This document shows, piece after piece, positions 25,868 to 34,427 of a stretch of DNA of 64,000 nucleotides. The stretch is from Simonsiella sp051414845 (lineage in GTDB: Bacteria > Pseudomonadota > Gammaproteobacteria > Burkholderiales > Neisseriaceae). Positions within the stretch are counted from its first letter, which is position 1. The number at the start of each line of letters is the position of its first letter. The notes under the pieces were generated by a model. That model saw nothing but the letters and a program-made list of their open reading frames with translations, made no database searches and had not been told where the DNA came from. The stretch spans positions 310,001 through 374,000 of the forward strand of contig CP183313.1 of the NCBI GenBank assembly GCA_051414845.1. Reading direction: 5' to 3'. A program made the position numbers and the translations under genes.

Positions 25868-25964
25868 ATTCCCGCGCAGGCGGGAATCCAACTTGAATTT
25901 TTAGTTTCTATTTTTCATCAAAGGTTTATGAATATTCACGATGGATTCCCGCATGTGCGAGAAT
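25868..25964. repeat. Pair of dRS3-like repeats flanking a short spacer
   Basis: The 20-mer ATTCCC-GCGCAGGC-GGGAAT (25868-25887) matches the neisserial dRS3 consensus ATTCCC-N8-GGGAAT exactly. A second copy, ATTCCC-GCATGTGC-GAGAAT (25945-25964), has one mismatch. The 57-bp spacer is AT-rich, an arrangement like the RS/dRS3 units of neisserial NIME arrays, reduced here to one unit. Confidence 0.75.
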
Positions 25965-26018
25965 GACGAAGTTGCTAGTTTCAGGCTGCCTAAAAAATCA
26001 TCAATGTGATATACGCAC

Positions 26019-26048
26019 AAAAAGGACAAGGATAAACCCTGTCCTTTT
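26019..26048 (-). terminator. Probable terminator downstream of the SPOR-like gene
   Basis: AAAAAGGACA and TGTCCTTTT pair around AGGATAAACCC; T and A runs on both sides. It lies beyond the Correia-like element and would end minus-strand transcripts from 28.5-26.2 kb. Confidence 0.55.
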
Positions 26049-26152
26049 ATAGTAGATGAACACAGAAATCTGCTGCGTTACCCAAGCCCTTATGTACTCG
26101 ATGTACACGGCGGGCGTGGTCGCCTTGCACCTTTCTGTGTTCATTCACTATA
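26048..26152. mobile_element. Correia-like miniature element (105 bp)
   Basis: Ends TATAGTAGATGAACACAGAAA and, inverted, TTTCTGTGTTCATTCACTATA form an imperfect terminal repeat with terminal TA, as in neisserial Correia elements (short form about 104-108 bp). Read on the minus strand, the interior shares CAAGGCGA, CCGTGTAC, AGTACAT, AAGG and AACGC in order with the second copy at 54348-54450. It lies 31 bp downstream of the SPOR-like gene. Confidence 0.8.
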
Positions 26153-26183
26153 TTTCATGCGATGGGTTTCAGGCTACCTGAAA

Positions 26184-26750
26184 TTATTTGTTACACGCTG
26201 CGCGGTTGAGCTGACCGTAGCGACCCACAATGCCTTGCAACGCGCTGGCTTCTTGGTCGTTTACCGACATGAATAAAACGTTCATGCGGCTGGTGGTTTG
26301 ACCACCTTCTTCGCCTGTGTTTTCAACCACTTGACGTGTTGCGGCGTGTGGGAAGCGTGACAATAAACCTTTAATGCGGTGGTAGTCGTCTTCAGGCATG
26401 CTCACGCGTGCTGAGCAGGCGCGGTATTGGGCGCGTGCGCTTTCGCTTGGGGTGGTTTCTGTTTTCGGTTTTGGTGCAATTTTTGGGCTGGTACCGTTGC
26501 CGATGGTGCGCGGTGCGGTGGCGCGTGTGGTTACGTTGGTATTGCCGCTACCGCCTGCAGTTGTGGTGGCGTTGGGTACGGCTGTACCGCCGCCTGTGTT
26601 GATGATGACTTGTGGCGGCGCTTGGGTGGGCGCAGTTACGGGCGCGACTTGGGCTTGCTGCGGGAAATGTTTGCTAAACATTTTGTAGCCTAACATGCCG
26701 GCAAAGACAACGATATTGAGCGCGACGAGGGTCGCAAACAGCCATTTCAT
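26184..26750 (-). CDS. SPOR-like membrane-anchored protein (FtsN-like)
   Basis: A 188-residue protein with one N-terminal membrane helix (LFATLVALNIVVFAGMLGY), a Pro/Ala/Thr/Gly-rich periplasmic linker (~30-105) and a C-terminal globular region (~106-188) with SPOR-like pattern (YRACSARVSMPEDDYHRIKG ... LFMSVNDQEASALQGIVGRYG). SPOR domains bind denuded septal peptidoglycan. The start codon overlaps the birA-coaX stop by 4 bp, so the two are translationally coupled. Such a gene follows birA-coaX in related Neisseriaceae as far as I recall. The domain call is moderate. Confidence 0.7.
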   Translation of the reverse strand: MKWLFATLVALNIVVFAGMLGYKMFSKHFPQQAQVAPVTAPTQAPPQVIINTGGGTAVPNATTTAGGSGNTNVTTRATAPRTIGNGTSPKIAPKPKTETTPSESARAQYRACSARVSMPEDDYHRIKGLLSRFPHAATRQVVENTGEEGGQTTSRMNVLFMSVNDQEASALQGIVGRYGQLNRAACNK

Positions 26751-28483
26751 GATTCTTGTTCCTTGATGCTTTGGTTCAAATGGTCGAGTAAGCCGTAAAT
26801 AACGAGATTATCGACGGTTTTGACAGTATGGTTTAAAACGAATTGTTCAGGCAGTGCGCTGGCTACTTTGGCTGCGCCGCCGCCTGTGATGATGACATCG
26901 ACGGGACGGTCGCCGCTGCGTTGTTGCAGTCTCTGGTGCATGAGTAAAATTGCGCCACAAACCGCGTCCATCATGCCTGTGGCGATGGCGTTGGCAGTGG
27001 TAGTCGGGAAGGGGTAACGCGAACCTTCGGGGCGTTGTAATTGCGCGGTTTTTTGTGTCAGCGATTCGCGCATGAGATGAAAACCAGGCATGATGCTGCC
27101 GCCGAGATAGTGTTTGTCGTAGGTTATGGCGTCGATGGTTACGGCGGTGCCGCAGCTGACAACGACGCTGGCGTTGTGGCTAAAACGTCGGCTGCCTAAG
27201 GCGTTGAACCATCTATCTGCGCCGTGTTCTTCGGGGTGGCGATAGTGGTTGGTTACGCCTAGCGCGCGTGGCACAGAGCTTTGCCATTGAATCGGCTCGG
27301 GCAAACAGGCGGCAATTAAGGCTTTTTTGGCTTCGCTGCAGACGGCAGAACCGACGATGCATTGCACATTGTCGCCCATGGTTGCCCATTCTTCGCTTAA
27401 TCGCGTTAAATCACGATAGGGCGCGTGGCTGGTGTGCATGATTTCGTCGTTTTCTATCCATGCCCATTTGAGGCGACTGTTGCCTGCGTCGAGCAAGAGA
27501 TAACGCGTTACGCTACTTTCAGGCTGCCTGAAAACGGCGGTATCTACCACTTGTTCAGGGCGGCGCAAACTGACTTCGCCTGTGATGATTTTTTGCAAAC
27601 CTTGCGGCGTTTGTAGCAATAATGCGCCATCTTCGGCTATGCCTTGCACGCGTCCTTGTTGCACGATTTGGTCGTTGTGCAATAAGACGATGTCTTGATT
27701 TTGGTCGCGGTGCGCGCTTTGGTAGGCTGCCTGAAAGGGGGCAAAGCCTTGTTGCGCAAAGGTTTGAATGGCTTCGTATAAATGGTTTAATAAAGTGTGT
27801 AACACATGGCTTGCGCTGTGTTTTTTGTTGCTTAGGGTTTGAATCGAAGCCACATTGTCTAATTCTTTGGGCACAATAAAATTAATGCCAATACCGATAA
27901 CGGCGTGTGTGTTGCCATCGCGGCGCACAGTCTCGATTAAAATGCCGCCTAATTTGTCTAAGCCAACCACTAAATCATTGGGCCACTTAATTTGTGCGGC
28001 GCAATCTAATTCCCTTAATGCTTGTTGGCAAGCAAGGGCAACGATAGGAGCGAGCGCGCCTAATTGTGCTTGTTCTTGCGTAAATGTCCAACCTAAACTG
28101 AATGTTAAACATTCGCCTGAACGCGCTTGCCATGCGCGCCCTTGTCTGCCGCGACCATTGTCTTGCTGCAATACGGCGACGATATGTTGATGAATGGCTT
28201 GGTTATTTTTGGTCGCGTGCAATAATTCATCGTTGCTCGATGGGCTGGTATGGATAATTTTGGTATGCCATTGAGGATGGCTAAAACTTTCAGGCAGCCA
28301 TGCAATCGGGCGAACTAAATGCCACATGCCATCGCGTTGGCGTAATAAACCGCGTAAATGCGCAGGCGCAGTTTGCCATAATGCATTGAGCTGATGTGGC
28401 GGACGCGCGGTGGCGTTTGCCAATTCAGTGATATGGTGCGGCTGACCATCAGCTAAGGCGGCAATTAAGGATTCTATGGGCAT
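26747..28483 (-). CDS. birA-coaX: Bifunctional biotin--protein ligase BirA / type III pantothenate kinase CoaX
   Basis: A 578-residue fusion. Residues ~1-60 form a winged-helix-like N terminus. Residues ~70-315 form the biotin ligase that biotinylates acetyl-CoA carboxylase (GRGRQGRAWQ biotin loop, KWPNDLVV). Residues ~330-578 form the CoaX pantothenate kinase that starts coenzyme A synthesis (LLLDAGNSRLKWAW, ADRWFNALG, SCGTAVTIDAI, GGGAAKV). This fusion is characteristic of Neisseria-like genomes. A DUS inside the gene encodes FRQPE near the junction (~320). Upstream of the SPOR-like gene in one operon. Confidence 0.93.
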   Translation of the reverse strand: MPIESLIAALADGQPHHITELANATARPPHQLNALWQTAPAHLRGLLRQRDGMWHLVRPIAWLPESFSHPQWHTKIIHTSPSSNDELLHATKNNQAIHQHIVAVLQQDNGRGRQGRAWQARSGECLTFSLGWTFTQEQAQLGALAPIVALACQQALRELDCAAQIKWPNDLVVGLDKLGGILIETVRRDGNTHAVIGIGINFIVPKELDNVASIQTLSNKKHSASHVLHTLLNHLYEAIQTFAQQGFAPFQAAYQSAHRDQNQDIVLLHNDQIVQQGRVQGIAEDGALLLQTPQGLQKIITGEVSLRRPEQVVDTAVFRQPESSVTRYLLLDAGNSRLKWAWIENDEIMHTSHAPYRDLTRLSEEWATMGDNVQCIVGSAVCSEAKKALIAACLPEPIQWQSSVPRALGVTNHYRHPEEHGADRWFNALGSRRFSHNASVVVSCGTAVTIDAITYDKHYLGGSIMPGFHLMRESLTQKTAQLQRPEGSRYPFPTTTANAIATGMMDAVCGAILLMHQRLQQRSGDRPVDVIITGGGAAKVASALPEQFVLNHTVKTVDNLVIYGLLDHLNQSIKEQES

Positions 28484-28589
28484 GACAAAAGCGCAATGAG
28501 GGTGACAATCAAAAAAAGGAGTGAATTTTACCTGATTTAAACCAAAATGGCTGCTTGAAAATTAACTTTTTGTTTAATCGATCGAAAAA

Positions 28590-29337
28590 AGCAAGGACAT
28601 GTTGCGGATTCTAAACAGAGTAGGGCGATAAGCCTGATGTGATTGTGCCGATTGGGATGGCGAGTGCGCAAGCGGTGGTGGCTTCTACCAAAGAAATTCC
28701 TGTGGTGTTCTCCGCGATTACGGACCCGATTAGTGCGAAATTGGTACCATCTTGGCAGCCGTCTGGCACGAATGTAACAGGATTGTCGAATCAACAAGAC
28801 ATCGCACCAGAAGTGGCATTGATTAAGGAAATTGTGCCTAATGTGAAGGCGATTGGTTATGTGTATAGCCCAGGTGAAGTGAATTCGGTGGCAATGTTGA
28901 AGGAGTTGAAGGCGGAAGCGGAGAAGCAGGGTTTGATGGTGGTGAAAGCCCCTGCACAGGTAACGGCTGATGTGTTGAACGCGGCACGCAGCCTGAAAGA
29001 TAAGGTGCAGGTGATTTATACGGGGCATGATAATAATGTGGTCGCTTCGTATTCGTCTATGTACAAGGTGGCGGTGGAAATGAAAATTCCGTGGATTGCT
29101 TCGGATGGTAATTCGGTGAACAAAGGCGTGGTGGCAGCGATGGGCGTGAATTATGTGGATTTGGGCAAGGATACAGGCAAGATGGTGGCACAAATTTTGC
29201 GTGGCGAAGCGACGGGTAAGATTGCACCACAGAAACCTGCGAAGTTGGAATTGCTGGTAAGCAAGAAACATGCTTCAGAACAAGGGATTACACTGCCTGA
29301 AACTGTTTTGCAACGCGCGGCAAAAGTAGTGGAATAA
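28590..29337 (+). pseudogene. N-terminally truncated ABC-type substrate-binding protein (TrpX/YqjX-like)
   Basis: The last ~240 codons of a periplasmic binding protein of the ABC_sub_bind (TrpX) family are intact: DKPDVIVPIGMASAQAV, VVFSAITDPISAKLV, then to the stop at 29335-29337. The signal peptide and about the first 80 residues are missing. Upstream of 28640 a TAG interrupts the frame, and out-of-frame traces (KQGHVADSKQ) of the preceding segment remain, so a deletion or frameshift has occurred. No membrane or ATPase partner is adjacent. Probably non-functional, since export would need the lost signal. Confidence 0.8.
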
Positions 29338-29350
29338 TACAAAGCGTTTA

Positions 29351-29399
29351 AAACAACAGGCTGCCTGAAACGGAATGTTTCAGGCAGCCTGTTGTTTTA
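29351..29399 (+). terminator. DUS-pair terminator
   Basis: AAACAACAGGCTGCCTGAAA and its inverted copy ending GTTGTTTT make a stem of about 20 bp after the truncated binding-protein gene; T run at the end. Confidence 0.75.
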
Positions 29400-29411
29400 T
29401 AGAACCTAAAT

Positions 29412-29481
29412 CGTAGGTTGGGTTGCAAACCCAACAAAATAGCGAATATGCAAGAAAAGTTGGGTCAAGACCCAACCTACG
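29412..29481. repeat. CGTAGGTTGGGT inverted repeat
   Basis: CGTAGGTTGGGT at 29412-29423 is inverted at 29470-29481, with a further TTGGGTTGCAAACCCAA hairpin inside. A related fragment (CATGAATGCCCAACCTACG) lies at 61831-61855. Intergenic repeat of unknown role. Confidence 0.6.
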
Positions 29482-29506
29482 AACATTCAGGCTGCCTGAA
29501 AACGGT

Positions 29507-30175
29507 TTACATAAAATTCAAAACAGGCCAGCCGTGTTGTTGCGCGTGTGCCAACAATTCTGCGTCGGGATTGACGGCAACTGGGTCGGATACTTCGTTC
29601 ATCAGCGGCAAATCGTTTTTGGAATCGCTGTAAAAATAAATTTTGCCGTAGCTTGCGCGCGTTTCGTCGCGTTCGGCTAGCCATTCGTCTAAACGAGTGA
29701 TTTTACCTTCACGCAAGCTGGCGGTACCTTCAATTTTCCCTGTGTAATTGCCCTGTTCGTCGGTGGCTAGGCGGGTGCCGATGATATTGTGAATGCCGAA
29801 TAAATGACAAATGGGCGTGATGATGAATTCATTGGTGCCTGAGATGATGAGCAATTCATCGCCTGCTTCGCGGTGGCTTTCTACCAGCATTTTTGCCATC
29901 GCAGTAATGTGTTTTTTGATGTATTTTTCTACAAATTCTTCATGCATTTGGGCCAGTTCTTCATGGCTAAATGCTTTAATGGCATCAACTTGGAATGCCA
30001 CAAAATCAGCCATGTTGAGACGACCGTTTTTATAATCTTGATGAAATTGTTCGTTTTTTTTGGCGGCAACATCGGCGTCGAGATAACCTTTTTCGATTAA
30101 GTATTTTGGCCATGAGTTGTCGCTGTCGGTGGTAATTAAAGTGTGGTCTAGGTCGAAAATGGCGAGATTTTTCAT
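29507..30175 (-). CDS. HAD-superfamily IB phosphatase (SerB-like)
   Basis: A 222-residue haloacid dehalogenase-type hydrolase. Motif I FDLDHTL (nucleophile first Asp) starts at residue 8, motif II IISGTNEF is near 113, motif III is a Lys near 158-165, and motif IV YSDSKNDLPLMN has the metal-binding acids. The IB subclass includes phosphoserine phosphatase and lipid phosphatases; the substrate is not clear. The start overlaps the hda stop by 4 bp, so it is expressed with hda. This pairing is seen in related genomes. Confidence 0.87.
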   Translation of the reverse strand: MKNLAIFDLDHTLITTDSDNSWPKYLIEKGYLDADVAAKKNEQFHQDYKNGRLNMADFVAFQVDAIKAFSHEELAQMHEEFVEKYIKKHITAMAKMLVESHREAGDELLIISGTNEFIITPICHLFGIHNIIGTRLATDEQGNYTGKIEGTASLREGKITRLDEWLAERDETRASYGKIYFYSDSKNDLPLMNEVSDPVAVNPDAELLAHAQQHGWPVLNFM

Positions 30176-30840
30176 GGTGTATCCTGTTGCTTTAAAAGTT
30201 TTTTAAGAAGTGGCAGCGTGATTTTTTTGTGTTGCGTGAAGGAGTAGTTGGCTAAATCGTTGAACATATTGAGCAAACTTTGTAAATCGGCGCGCCAATT
30301 GTTGATTAAATATTCGTAAATCGCTGGGTCTATATTGATTTGGCGGGCATTGGCTAATTGAGTGAGGGCCTCAATTTTTTCTTCTTGATTCAGGGCTTTA
30401 ACTTCGTAAACCAAGCAATATGCCATGCGCGTGCGCAAATCTTCGCGCAAACTCAATTGCGTTGGCGGAACATCTGCTGCGAGCAATAAATGTCCGCGTC
30501 CACTATTGCGTATATTATTGAATAAATAAAACAATTCCGCTTGCTCTTCCGCATTTAAACGGTCTATTTGGTCAATGGCGATGTAGTCGTATTGTTCAGC
30601 TTGCTCGGTTAAGGCTGCCTGATTAGGGTCAATATAAATCGCGCTGTGTCCTGCAGCGATGGCTTGTCCGACCCATGCTTTGAGAATGTGGCTTTTGCCT
30701 GTGCCTTGTGTGCCCCAGATGTATAAAAAGGAGTCATGTTCTTGTTGCAACATAAAAATAAGCTCGGCATTGGCATGCCCGAGCAGTTTGTCAAAGCGCG
30801 GATAGGCGGAGTCGTCGATGTCAAGCAGAAGTTGGTTCAC
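30172..30840 (-). CDS. hda: Hda, DnaA regulatory inactivator homologue
   Basis: A DnaA-like AAA+ protein of 222 residues. It has Walker A GTQGTGKSH near 43-51, IAIDQIDRLN as Walker B, a sensor region LLLAADVPP, and the arginine-finger box LREDLRTRM. It lacks the DnaA DNA-binding domain, as Hda does. It promotes ATP hydrolysis on DnaA with the sliding clamp and so limits re-initiation. Upstream of the HAD phosphatase with a 4-bp overlap. Confidence 0.92.
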   Translation of the reverse strand: MNQLLLDIDDSAYPRFDKLLGHANAELIFMLQQEHDSFLYIWGTQGTGKSHILKAWVGQAIAAGHSAIYIDPNQAALTEQAEQYDYIAIDQIDRLNAEEQAELFYLFNNIRNSGRGHLLLAADVPPTQLSLREDLRTRMAYCLVYEVKALNQEEKIEALTQLANARQINIDPAIYEYLINNWRADLQSLLNMFNDLANYSFTQHKKITLPLLKKLLKQQDTP

Positions 30841-30926
30841 GGTGGGTTTTGTGTTAGGAAATAAGGGCGCAATTGTAATGGGTTTTGCGGGTTTATAAAA
30901 GGTTTCAGGCTGCCTGAAAGGGAAAC

Positions 30927-31006
30927 TTGGAGCGTGGGCGGCTCGCCCATAGATTCATATTTTATTCAGAATGACAGTTTTTGGGAGCGAGCCGCTCCCG
31001 CTCCAA
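30927..31006. repeat. GAGCGG/CGAGCCG dispersed inverted repeat, copy 1
   Basis: TTGGAGCGTGGGCGGCTCGCC at the left end and GGGAGCGAGCCGCTCCCGC then TCCAA at the right end, around an AT-rich centre. Closely related to 45905-46002. Intergenic, between hda and hemO. Confidence 0.7.
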
Positions 31007-31067
31007 ATTTGGTAAAGGCTGCCTGAAAACAAAAGTCGGCTTGGAAAGCCGACTTACGATAATGTGT

Positions 31068-31637
31068 TTACACGAAAATTTCGCGTACAAGTTTTTTATA
31101 AAAGGCAAATGCGTTTAGTGCGCCACGTAGTGCTGCTTCGCGGTCTTCGCCTTCAATGCCTAGGTTGTTTAAATGCTCAACGAATTCGCGCCAGTGTTTG
31201 CCGCGTCCGTCTACGTGTGGCCCTAAATGACGTGCGCCATGTTTTGCGGTGTAGCCTAGTTTGTTTTGTGCATCTTTATAGAGAAAGGCTGCTCCAACAT
31301 TTGAACCTTCAGCACAATAGAGCCAGCCTAAGGCTTCTTTGCTTTCTGGTTTAGGGATATCCAAGTTAATTGGTTTTTCTTGACCGTTTACATCTTGTAA
31401 ATCGAGCATAACATCATCGTAACGCGCTAAGCTGGCGAGATGGGGGATTTTTTGGTTTAACTCTGGGTTTTTGTAGATATCGTCTACAATTTTGTGGAAT
31501 ACGGCTTGTAGGCGCAGGAACTTGATGTAGTTTTCAGGGGTATCGAATGGTTTAACTGACATGACGAGTTCGTCTACGCTGTCATGCGTGGCGCGACTGT
31601 TGTCTTTTAGATATTGGGCAAATGTAATTTCGCTCAT
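31068..31637 (-). CDS. hemO: HemO, haem oxygenase
   Basis: Oxygen-dependent haem oxygenase that opens haem to biliverdin, CO and iron in the cytoplasm. The 189-residue helical protein has the proximal haem ligand in RATHDSVD (His18) and the distal-helix region YCAEGSNVGAAFLY. It is like neisserial HemO and Pseudomonas PigA. It lies 63 bp downstream of hmbR, on the same strand, so receptor and enzyme are probably one operon. In Neisseria meningitidis the two genes are also neighbours, but as I recall in the opposite order. Confidence 0.93.
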   Translation of the reverse strand: MSEITFAQYLKDNSRATHDSVDELVMSVKPFDTPENYIKFLRLQAVFHKIVDDIYKNPELNQKIPHLASLARYDDVMLDLQDVNGQEKPINLDIPKPESKEALGWLYCAEGSNVGAAFLYKDAQNKLGYTAKHGARHLGPHVDGRGKHWREFVEHLNNLGIEGEDREAALRGALNAFAFYKKLVREIFV

Positions 31638-31700
31638 GTTTTTTTCCTTTGTTTTACGAGTGAATGGCTGCCTGAAAAAGTTCAGCCAGCTTGAAAAAAT

Positions 31701-34163
31701 TTAAAATTTGTATTCTACTGAAACAGCAAAGTTACGACCTGGTGCGTGAAAGCGTTCTGAACCTTGTTTTGCTCTTTCGCTATTTTGTACAGATAATGAG
31801 TTAATTGTACTGCGGGGATTGATACCACGTAAGCTGTCCCAAGGGTGATAGCGAGTATTGAATACGTTATACACCCCAGCTCTCACAATAAAATTTTGCA
31901 TAGGTTTATAGTAACCAAAAACATCAAGCGTCCATGCTTTCTTGTTTAGCCAACGAAAATCCATAACTTTTGAATAAGTGTACTCCTGACCAGATTCACA
32001 TTCGTCAGTCGGGTTTCCATACCAGTCGATTTTATAGCGATGACAACCTTCTTTTAATTCAGCTATTTGTGCATCTTTGGCTTTTTTTGCTGCCATAAAA
32101 TTCAAACGTGAAAAGATGCCCCATTTCTCGCTTGGTGCGGTGTAGTCTAAACCCAACACCATTTTCAACGGCTGAATGGATAGCAAACTCACTTTGTCAT
32201 CGCCTGATAATTTGCCTTTGCTGTAACCAAGGCTGCCTGAAAATTTCCAGTGGTTATTTAAATTCAGGCTGCCCTTTACCTCCAAGCCTGCAATACGTGC
32301 TTTGTCTAAATTAACCATTTGTTGGAAATAATCAGTGCGCTCGCCCGTACAACCTGTGTAATATGATGCATACCAATCGCACGTTGGGTCGGTACGTTTC
32401 ATAGAGCTTTCTTTTTCAAATAGAAAATCTCTATATTTGCTGTGGTACACATTCACATCTAAACTGCCTTTTGCGCCACGACCTTGCAATGATAAGGTTT
32501 GCGTTAAAGCGCGTTCAGCTTTTAAATTAGGATTGGCCAACCAATTGCCATACGCGCTTTCAAATGTGAAATACATTTCTGATGCGGTTGGTACGCGATA
32601 ACCCATACTCGCTTGATAGCCTACTTTCCAGGTATCGTTTAATTTGAAATCCAAACCCAAAGCACCACTCCAATTGCTGAACGATGTACCTGCTTTATCT
32701 ACTGCGCCACACAAGCGACCAAAGTTAGACTGTGCACCACAAGGCAATGATAAATCTTGTGGTTTTACTTTTTCATAATCGTAACGCGCTGCCAAATAAC
32801 CTGATAAACGGTTATTAAATGTGATGTTATCCGACAAAGCCGCGCCATATTGCTTGGTTTTCATCGGATATTGAATGGTGTAAATGTCGGTATTGGTGAT
32901 TTTTCCTGTTTTGCTATCCAAATCCACGTCTTCATTGCGATTTTCAAATTCGCGTTCAGCCGCAAAAACTTTGAACGACAAGCGATGATTGGTTTTGCCC
33001 AAATCAAATGATTTTGCATCGGCTTGCAGCGATAAGCGTTTGAATTTTGTTTCATTATTGCGGAAATCGCGTTCGGCTAATGCACCTTGCTCATAGGTAT
33101 AACCCGTGCGCCAATTGCCCAATTGGTCGTAATTACCTTTGTAATTAATCGAACCATTTTCCGTTTTCTGGTAATCAAAATCGGCACGAATTTTGGCAAT
33201 CGGTGTACTTTCAGGCAGCCATTCATAGTAAAGATTGGTATTGGTACGTTTCTGCACATCATCAGCTTCGCGCCAACTCGTTGTTAATGCGTAAGAATAT
33301 TCTTTAATGTAATTACTATTGTCTTGCTTAGTCAATGCCACGCCCACGCGATGTTCAGGTGTGATTTGCCAGCCAAATTTGGCTAAATAGCTATGATTGC
33401 GATGCGCTGAAGGGTCTGGTTTCACACGCGCTTGACCCACTTGCGCCAAACGATTCATTTCATAATCAGTGGTATAACGCGATGGGCGATATAATTGAAT
33501 ATCACCGTCATTGCTTTTCGTTTCGTGTCCGCGACGATGTGAATACAGCAGTGCAGCATCAAAGCGGTCATTCATAAAGCCCAAACCGATTGTGTTGACC
33601 CATTCACGATTTTTAGTGGCATAGCCACTTTTGAACATACCGCCAAATTGACGGTCGGCTTGCACCAAATCGCTGGCATTGAGTGTGCGATAATTCACAT
33701 TACCACCCAATGCACCGCTCCCCGATGCAAAAGAATCTGAACCTTTTGTAATGTCAATATTGCGTACCAATTCTGGGTCAATGCTCAAGCGCGAATTATT
33801 GAAATTACCATAACGCGCATACAGCGAATTTTCTTCTGAATCAGGCAATGACACATCATCAATGCTAATTCCTACACGATTATCCTCCACGCCGCGCATA
33901 GCGAAACCCTTAGTTCGACGTCCATCATCGGCAATCCCCACATCTGCTAAATAGCGTACCAAATCTTTAGTGTCGCGAATCATTTCATTTTCAAGAGTTT
34001 CTTTATTTTTGCGTTCTTGAGTAGTAGAGCGATAGTTTGATTTTGCGGTTACAGAAATAGTTCCCAACACTTTACTGTTGATACTTTCTACAGTGTCAGC
34101 AAGTGTAAACGTAGGAAATAAACTGACAATTGCCAAATTTAGTGGCAATAGGCGGTGTGACAT
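31701..34163 (-). CDS. hmbR: HmbR-like TonB-dependent haem/haemoglobin receptor
   Basis: Outer-membrane beta-barrel of 820 residues. A signal peptide runs to about residue 22 (FPTFTLA-D), then a TonB-box-like GTISVTAK, a plug domain (DLVRYLADVGIADDGRRTKG ... DITKGSDSFASGSGALGG) and a ~600-residue barrel ending in aromatic Phe (VEYKF). FRAP/NPNL-type region: YGNWLANPNLKAERA. It looks most like HmbR, which takes haem from haemoglobin, and adjacency to hemO supports this. AAAGG lies 6 nt before the ATG. I see no poly-G tract of the kind that switches meningococcal hmbR. Confidence 0.88.
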   Translation of the reverse strand: MSHRLLPLNLAIVSLFPTFTLADTVESINSKVLGTISVTAKSNYRSTTQERKNKETLENEMIRDTKDLVRYLADVGIADDGRRTKGFAMRGVEDNRVGISIDDVSLPDSEENSLYARYGNFNNSRLSIDPELVRNIDITKGSDSFASGSGALGGNVNYRTLNASDLVQADRQFGGMFKSGYATKNREWVNTIGLGFMNDRFDAALLYSHRRGHETKSNDGDIQLYRPSRYTTDYEMNRLAQVGQARVKPDPSAHRNHSYLAKFGWQITPEHRVGVALTKQDNSNYIKEYSYALTTSWREADDVQKRTNTNLYYEWLPESTPIAKIRADFDYQKTENGSINYKGNYDQLGNWRTGYTYEQGALAERDFRNNETKFKRLSLQADAKSFDLGKTNHRLSFKVFAAEREFENRNEDVDLDSKTGKITNTDIYTIQYPMKTKQYGAALSDNITFNNRLSGYLAARYDYEKVKPQDLSLPCGAQSNFGRLCGAVDKAGTSFSNWSGALGLDFKLNDTWKVGYQASMGYRVPTASEMYFTFESAYGNWLANPNLKAERALTQTLSLQGRGAKGSLDVNVYHSKYRDFLFEKESSMKRTDPTCDWYASYYTGCTGERTDYFQQMVNLDKARIAGLEVKGSLNLNNHWKFSGSLGYSKGKLSGDDKVSLLSIQPLKMVLGLDYTAPSEKWGIFSRLNFMAAKKAKDAQIAELKEGCHRYKIDWYGNPTDECESGQEYTYSKVMDFRWLNKKAWTLDVFGYYKPMQNFIVRAGVYNVFNTRYHPWDSLRGINPRSTINSLSVQNSERAKQGSERFHAPGRNFAVSVEYKF

Positions 34164-34427
34164 AAAATACCTTTGAAAGATAAAATTTGAGAATAGTTCG
34201 TATTTTATACAATAAGGATTGGAATGTTAAGAAATTTTTTGTTTGTTATGATAGTAATTTGAAATGCAAAGAAATAATTTGGATAGTGAATTCAATATGA
34301 TGTGGCTTAGAAGTGGACATTTTTCAGGCTGCCTGAAAAAATATGCGGTTTCGCGCATAGCCAAAGAATATGAAATATTTTAATATAGAGTATCTTTTTA
34401 TTTCATAAAGCTCATTTCTTAAGCATC
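34164..34427. promoter_or_regulatory. Divergent promoter region of hmbR and the metR-like gene
   Basis: AT-rich 264-bp gap serving two divergent genes. A TATAAAAT-like -10 occurs on the minus strand near 34211 and a DUS lies at 34323-34340. A Fur site is expected for hmbR but I cannot point to a clear match. Confidence 0.4.

Noticed and set aside
28537..29271. 244-codon minus-strand frame across the truncated binding-protein gene
   Set aside because: The plus-strand frame has clear family motifs; the minus frame is His/Arg-rich shadow sequence.
29351..29399. DUS-pair hairpins as attachment sites
   Set aside because: The same paired hairpins recur after many genes and carry T runs, so terminator use explains them.
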